In this document: one piece after another, positions 4,108 through 6,171 of the stretch
Layout: each line of letters starts with the position of its first letter
Position numbering within the stretch: position 1 is the stretch's first letter
DNA from: an uncultured Oribacterium sp.
GTDB taxonomy: Bacteria > Bacillota > Clostridia > Lachnospirales > Lachnospiraceae
NCBI GenBank assembly: GCA_902485915.1
Contig: CABTMH010000130.1
Coordinates: forward strand, 1-6,171
Direction of reading: 5' to 3'
Length of the DNA: 6,171 nucleotides
Program-made: the position numbers and the translations under genes
Notes under the pieces: generated by a model
What the model was told of the DNA's origin: nothing
Seen by the model: the letters and a program-made list of their open reading frames with translations, nothing else
Databases searched by the model: none

Positions 4108-6136
4108 CAGCTTCTGCAGTTTCGCGAAGCTCGCGAGCATCTTCTTCTGTCCGGCGGTATCGAAGCTTACCGTCACGGTATAGTCCTTTTTCCCGTCCTC
4201 GATGAGCTCGACGGTGCCTTCTCCGAACTTGATGTGCTTCACGCGATCGCCGACCGCGTAGTCGAGGGTCTCGAGCTTCTGGATGCCAGTCTGGACCAGG
4301 CTCTTCGGGATGCCTGCGCCCTTCTTCCGGGCCGCACCCGCCCCGCTCTTCGCGAGATAGCCGGCGGAGCCCATCCCCTGCAGGCCATAGCTGTTCGCAC
4401 CGAAGCTGCCGGCACCACTGCCAGCGCCACCATGACGGCTGCCACTGCCGGAGCTATACGCACCCGAGCGTCCGCCGTAGCTGCCGAAGCCATATCCGCC
4501 GGAGCGTCCGCCCTTCGCACCGAAGCGTCGTGCGCTCCCGCCGAAGATATCCGAGTCGCCATAATCATCATCCTGGAACATATCGTCATAGCTCTTCAGC
4601 AGCTTCTTATCGCAGAGCTCATCCGGGATCTCATCGATGAACTTCGATGGCTTCATCCGCTCATACGAACCGTTCAGCATACGGCTCCGCGCAGAGGTCA
4701 TCACCAGCTCCTCCTGAGCGCGGGTGATGCCGACGTAGCAGAGACGACGTTCCTCCTCGAGGTCCTCCGAATTTTCGATGGACGCGAAGCCCGGAAAAAG
4801 CCCGTCGTTCATACCGACGAGGTACACCTTCGGGAACTCGAGTCCCTTCGCACCATGCAGCGTCATCAGCGTCAGAAGATCCTGTCCATCGTCCTTCCGG
4901 TCGATGTCCGCAACCAGCGACACATCCTCCAGAAACTCACCGAGCTTCGGTGCGTCGCTCTGTGCCTGATAGTCCGCCGCCTTACTGATGATCTCCTCGA
5001 TGTTCTGGAAGCGGGTCTCTGCCTCGATCGTACCCTCCGCCCGTATCTCCATACCGTAACCGGTATCATCCCGCACCGACTCGATCAGCGCCCGAATCGA
5101 GAAGCTGTCCTCCTCACCCGGCTCCGCCTCGGTCTCTAGGTAGCCGGCCTTCCGGAGCTTCTCCCGCCAGCCGTCCATGAGCTCGACGAACTCCGTCAGC
5201 TTCGTACCGGCCTTTCCGCCGATGCCGATCATCGGTGCACGCTCCGCCGCCTCGAGCAGGGTGATGCGATGCTCCGCGGTCGATGCATCTGCCGCATAGT
5301 TCCGGAGCTTCTGCAGGGTCGCCTCGCCGATGCCACGCTTCGGCACGTTGATGATACGCTCGAAGGCGACATCATCCGCGCCGTTCGCGATCAGCTTCAT
5401 GTACGCGAGGACATCCTTGATCTCCCGGCGCTGGTAGAAGTTGACCCCGCCGATAATCTGATACGGCACGCTCAGCTTGATGCACTGCTCCTCGAGCAGT
5501 CGTGACTGCGCGTTCGTCCGATAGAGTACCGCCTGGTCATGATACGCCCTGCCGCAGTTCCGGGCCTCCCGGATCACCGCCTGTGCCTCATCATTGGCAC
5601 CCTCAAACTCCTGGAAACGGACATCCGGACCGCCCTTTTTCTCGGTCCACAGCTTCTTCTGCTTCCGGCCATGATTGTGGCGGATGACAGCATTGGCACA
5701 GTCGAGGATCTTCTCGGTGGAGCGATAGTTCTGCTCGAGCTTGATCACGCGTGCACCCGGGAAGCTCTTCTCGAAGCTCAGGATGTTCTCGAGGTTCGCA
5801 CCACGGAAGGCATAGATGCTCTGGTCGTCATCGCCGACGACGCAGAGATTCCGGTACTTCTTCGCGAGCGCATGCACGAGACGGAACTGGATGTCGTTCG
5901 TATCCTGGTACTCATCGACCATGATGTAGCGGAAGCGCTCCTGATAGTACTGAAGCACCTCCGGCTCCGTCTCGAACAGCTCCACGGTCTTCAGCAGGAG
6001 ATCGTCGAAGTCGAGTGCATCGTTCTGATGCAGCTTCTTCTCATAGAGCTCGAAGCAGTCCGCCATCTTCCGCATGCGGAGATCCCCGCCGCCGGCCTCC
6101 TCCTTCCGAAACTCAAGCGGACTCAGTCCCCGGTTT
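4105..6136 (-). CDS. pcrA: ATP-dependent DNA helicase PcrA (UvrD/Rep family), N-terminus missing at contig end
   Basis: A superfamily 1A 3'-5' helicase acting in repair, plasmid replication and at stalled RNA polymerase. The frame has an ATG at 6075, but homologous sequence continues upstream of it (RGLSPLEFRKEE...DLR) to 6136, where adapter begins. That Met is therefore internal. About 150 residues are missing by comparison with typical PcrA, including the Q motif, Walker A and motif Ia. Counting from Met6075: VDEYQDT 53-59 (motif II), GDDDQSIYAFRGA 81-93 (III), QNYRST 115-120 (IV), TLHGAKGLEF 405-414 (V), EERRLCYVGITRA 441-453 (VI). Residues about 512-588 form an unusually long Gly/Ser-rich linker. 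Residues 605-656 (YAVGDRVKHIKFGEG...) form the Tudor-like domain that in PcrA contacts RNA polymerase. The small membrane-protein gene lies 59 bases downstream. Identity is secure; full length is unknown. Confidence 0.95.
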
Positions 6137-6171
6137 AGATCGGAAGAGCGTCGTGTAGGGAAAGAGTGTAG
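6137..6171. other. Illumina TruSeq adapter contamination
   Basis: The last 35 bases begin AGATCGGAAGAGCGTCGTGT and match, as I know it, the reverse complement of the TruSeq universal (P5 side, read 1 primer) adapter over their whole length. On the minus strand this ends ...GCTCTTCCGATCT directly before the helicase sequence. It is library-construction sequence, not genome, and the biological sequence stops at 6136. Confidence 0.98.

Noticed and set aside
4234..5139. A 301-codon plus-strand open frame opposite pcrA
   Set aside because: It lies wholly inside the well-supported helicase on the other strand. It is explained by GC-rich codon structure leaving few stops in the opposite frame, and its protein has no recognisable motif.
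6073..6075. Met at 6075 as the true pcrA start
   Set aside because: Helicase-like sequence continues in frame for about 20 residues upstream to the adapter junction, and the Walker A part of the protein must lie further upstream.
5539..6138. A 199-codon plus-strand frame ending at the right edge
   Set aside because: It is antisense to conserved helicase motifs, and its stop codon is formed at the junction with adapter sequence.

Overview
The window looks like a short draft-assembly contig from a GC-rich Firmicute, most probably of the class Clostridia and perhaps family Lachnospiraceae. The reasons are strong AGGAGG ribosome binding sites, a 2[4Fe-4S] clostridial-type ferredoxin, a YitT/DUF2179 membrane protein, a PcrA-type helicase with a C-terminal Tudor-like domain, and G/C-ending codons in every gene except the ferredoxin. 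The placement is inferred from protein character; species and genus cannot be read from the window. Both ends cut through genes. The right end is not genomic: the last 35 bases (6137-6171) are Illumina TruSeq adapter.

Layout, left to right. (1) 1-119, minus: the first 39 codons of an unidentified membrane-anchored or exported protein, with its ribosome binding site and a good -10 box. (2) 349-1209, minus: a YitT-family membrane protein followed by a long GC-rich inverted repeat. (3) 1210-1804: about 595 bases without a gene between divergent genes. It holds a probable yitT promoter, a degenerate direct repeat and a dense stack of palindromes ahead of the ferredoxin. (4) 1805-1975, plus: a 56-residue ferredoxin with an ideal ribosome binding site and a strong intrinsic terminator. 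(5) 1976-2188: the convergent junction, filled by a 59-base tandem repeat. (6) 2189-3577, minus: a 23S rRNA uracil-5-methyltransferase of the RlmD/RumA family. (7) 3725-4045, minus: a 106-residue single-pass membrane protein with an acidic tail, closed by a good terminator. (8) 4105-6136, minus: UvrD/PcrA helicase lacking its N-terminus (including Walker A) because the contig ends in adapter.

The minus-strand block runs pcrA, small membrane protein, rlmD. The small gene follows pcrA by 59 bases and has its own candidate promoter, whose -35 box overlaps the pcrA stop codon. A terminator after the small gene separates it from rlmD, so this is probably two or three transcripts. The genes are housekeeping (DNA repair and transcription-conflict helicase, rRNA modification, electron transfer) and do not form one evident pathway.

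I see no CRISPR array, transposase, phage gene, toxin-antitoxin pair, tRNA or rRNA, and no convincing new multi-gene system. The points most worth a second look are the adapter and the false helicase start it creates, the palindromic control region of the ferredoxin, the 59-base tandem repeat, and the uncharacterised small membrane protein beside pcrA.
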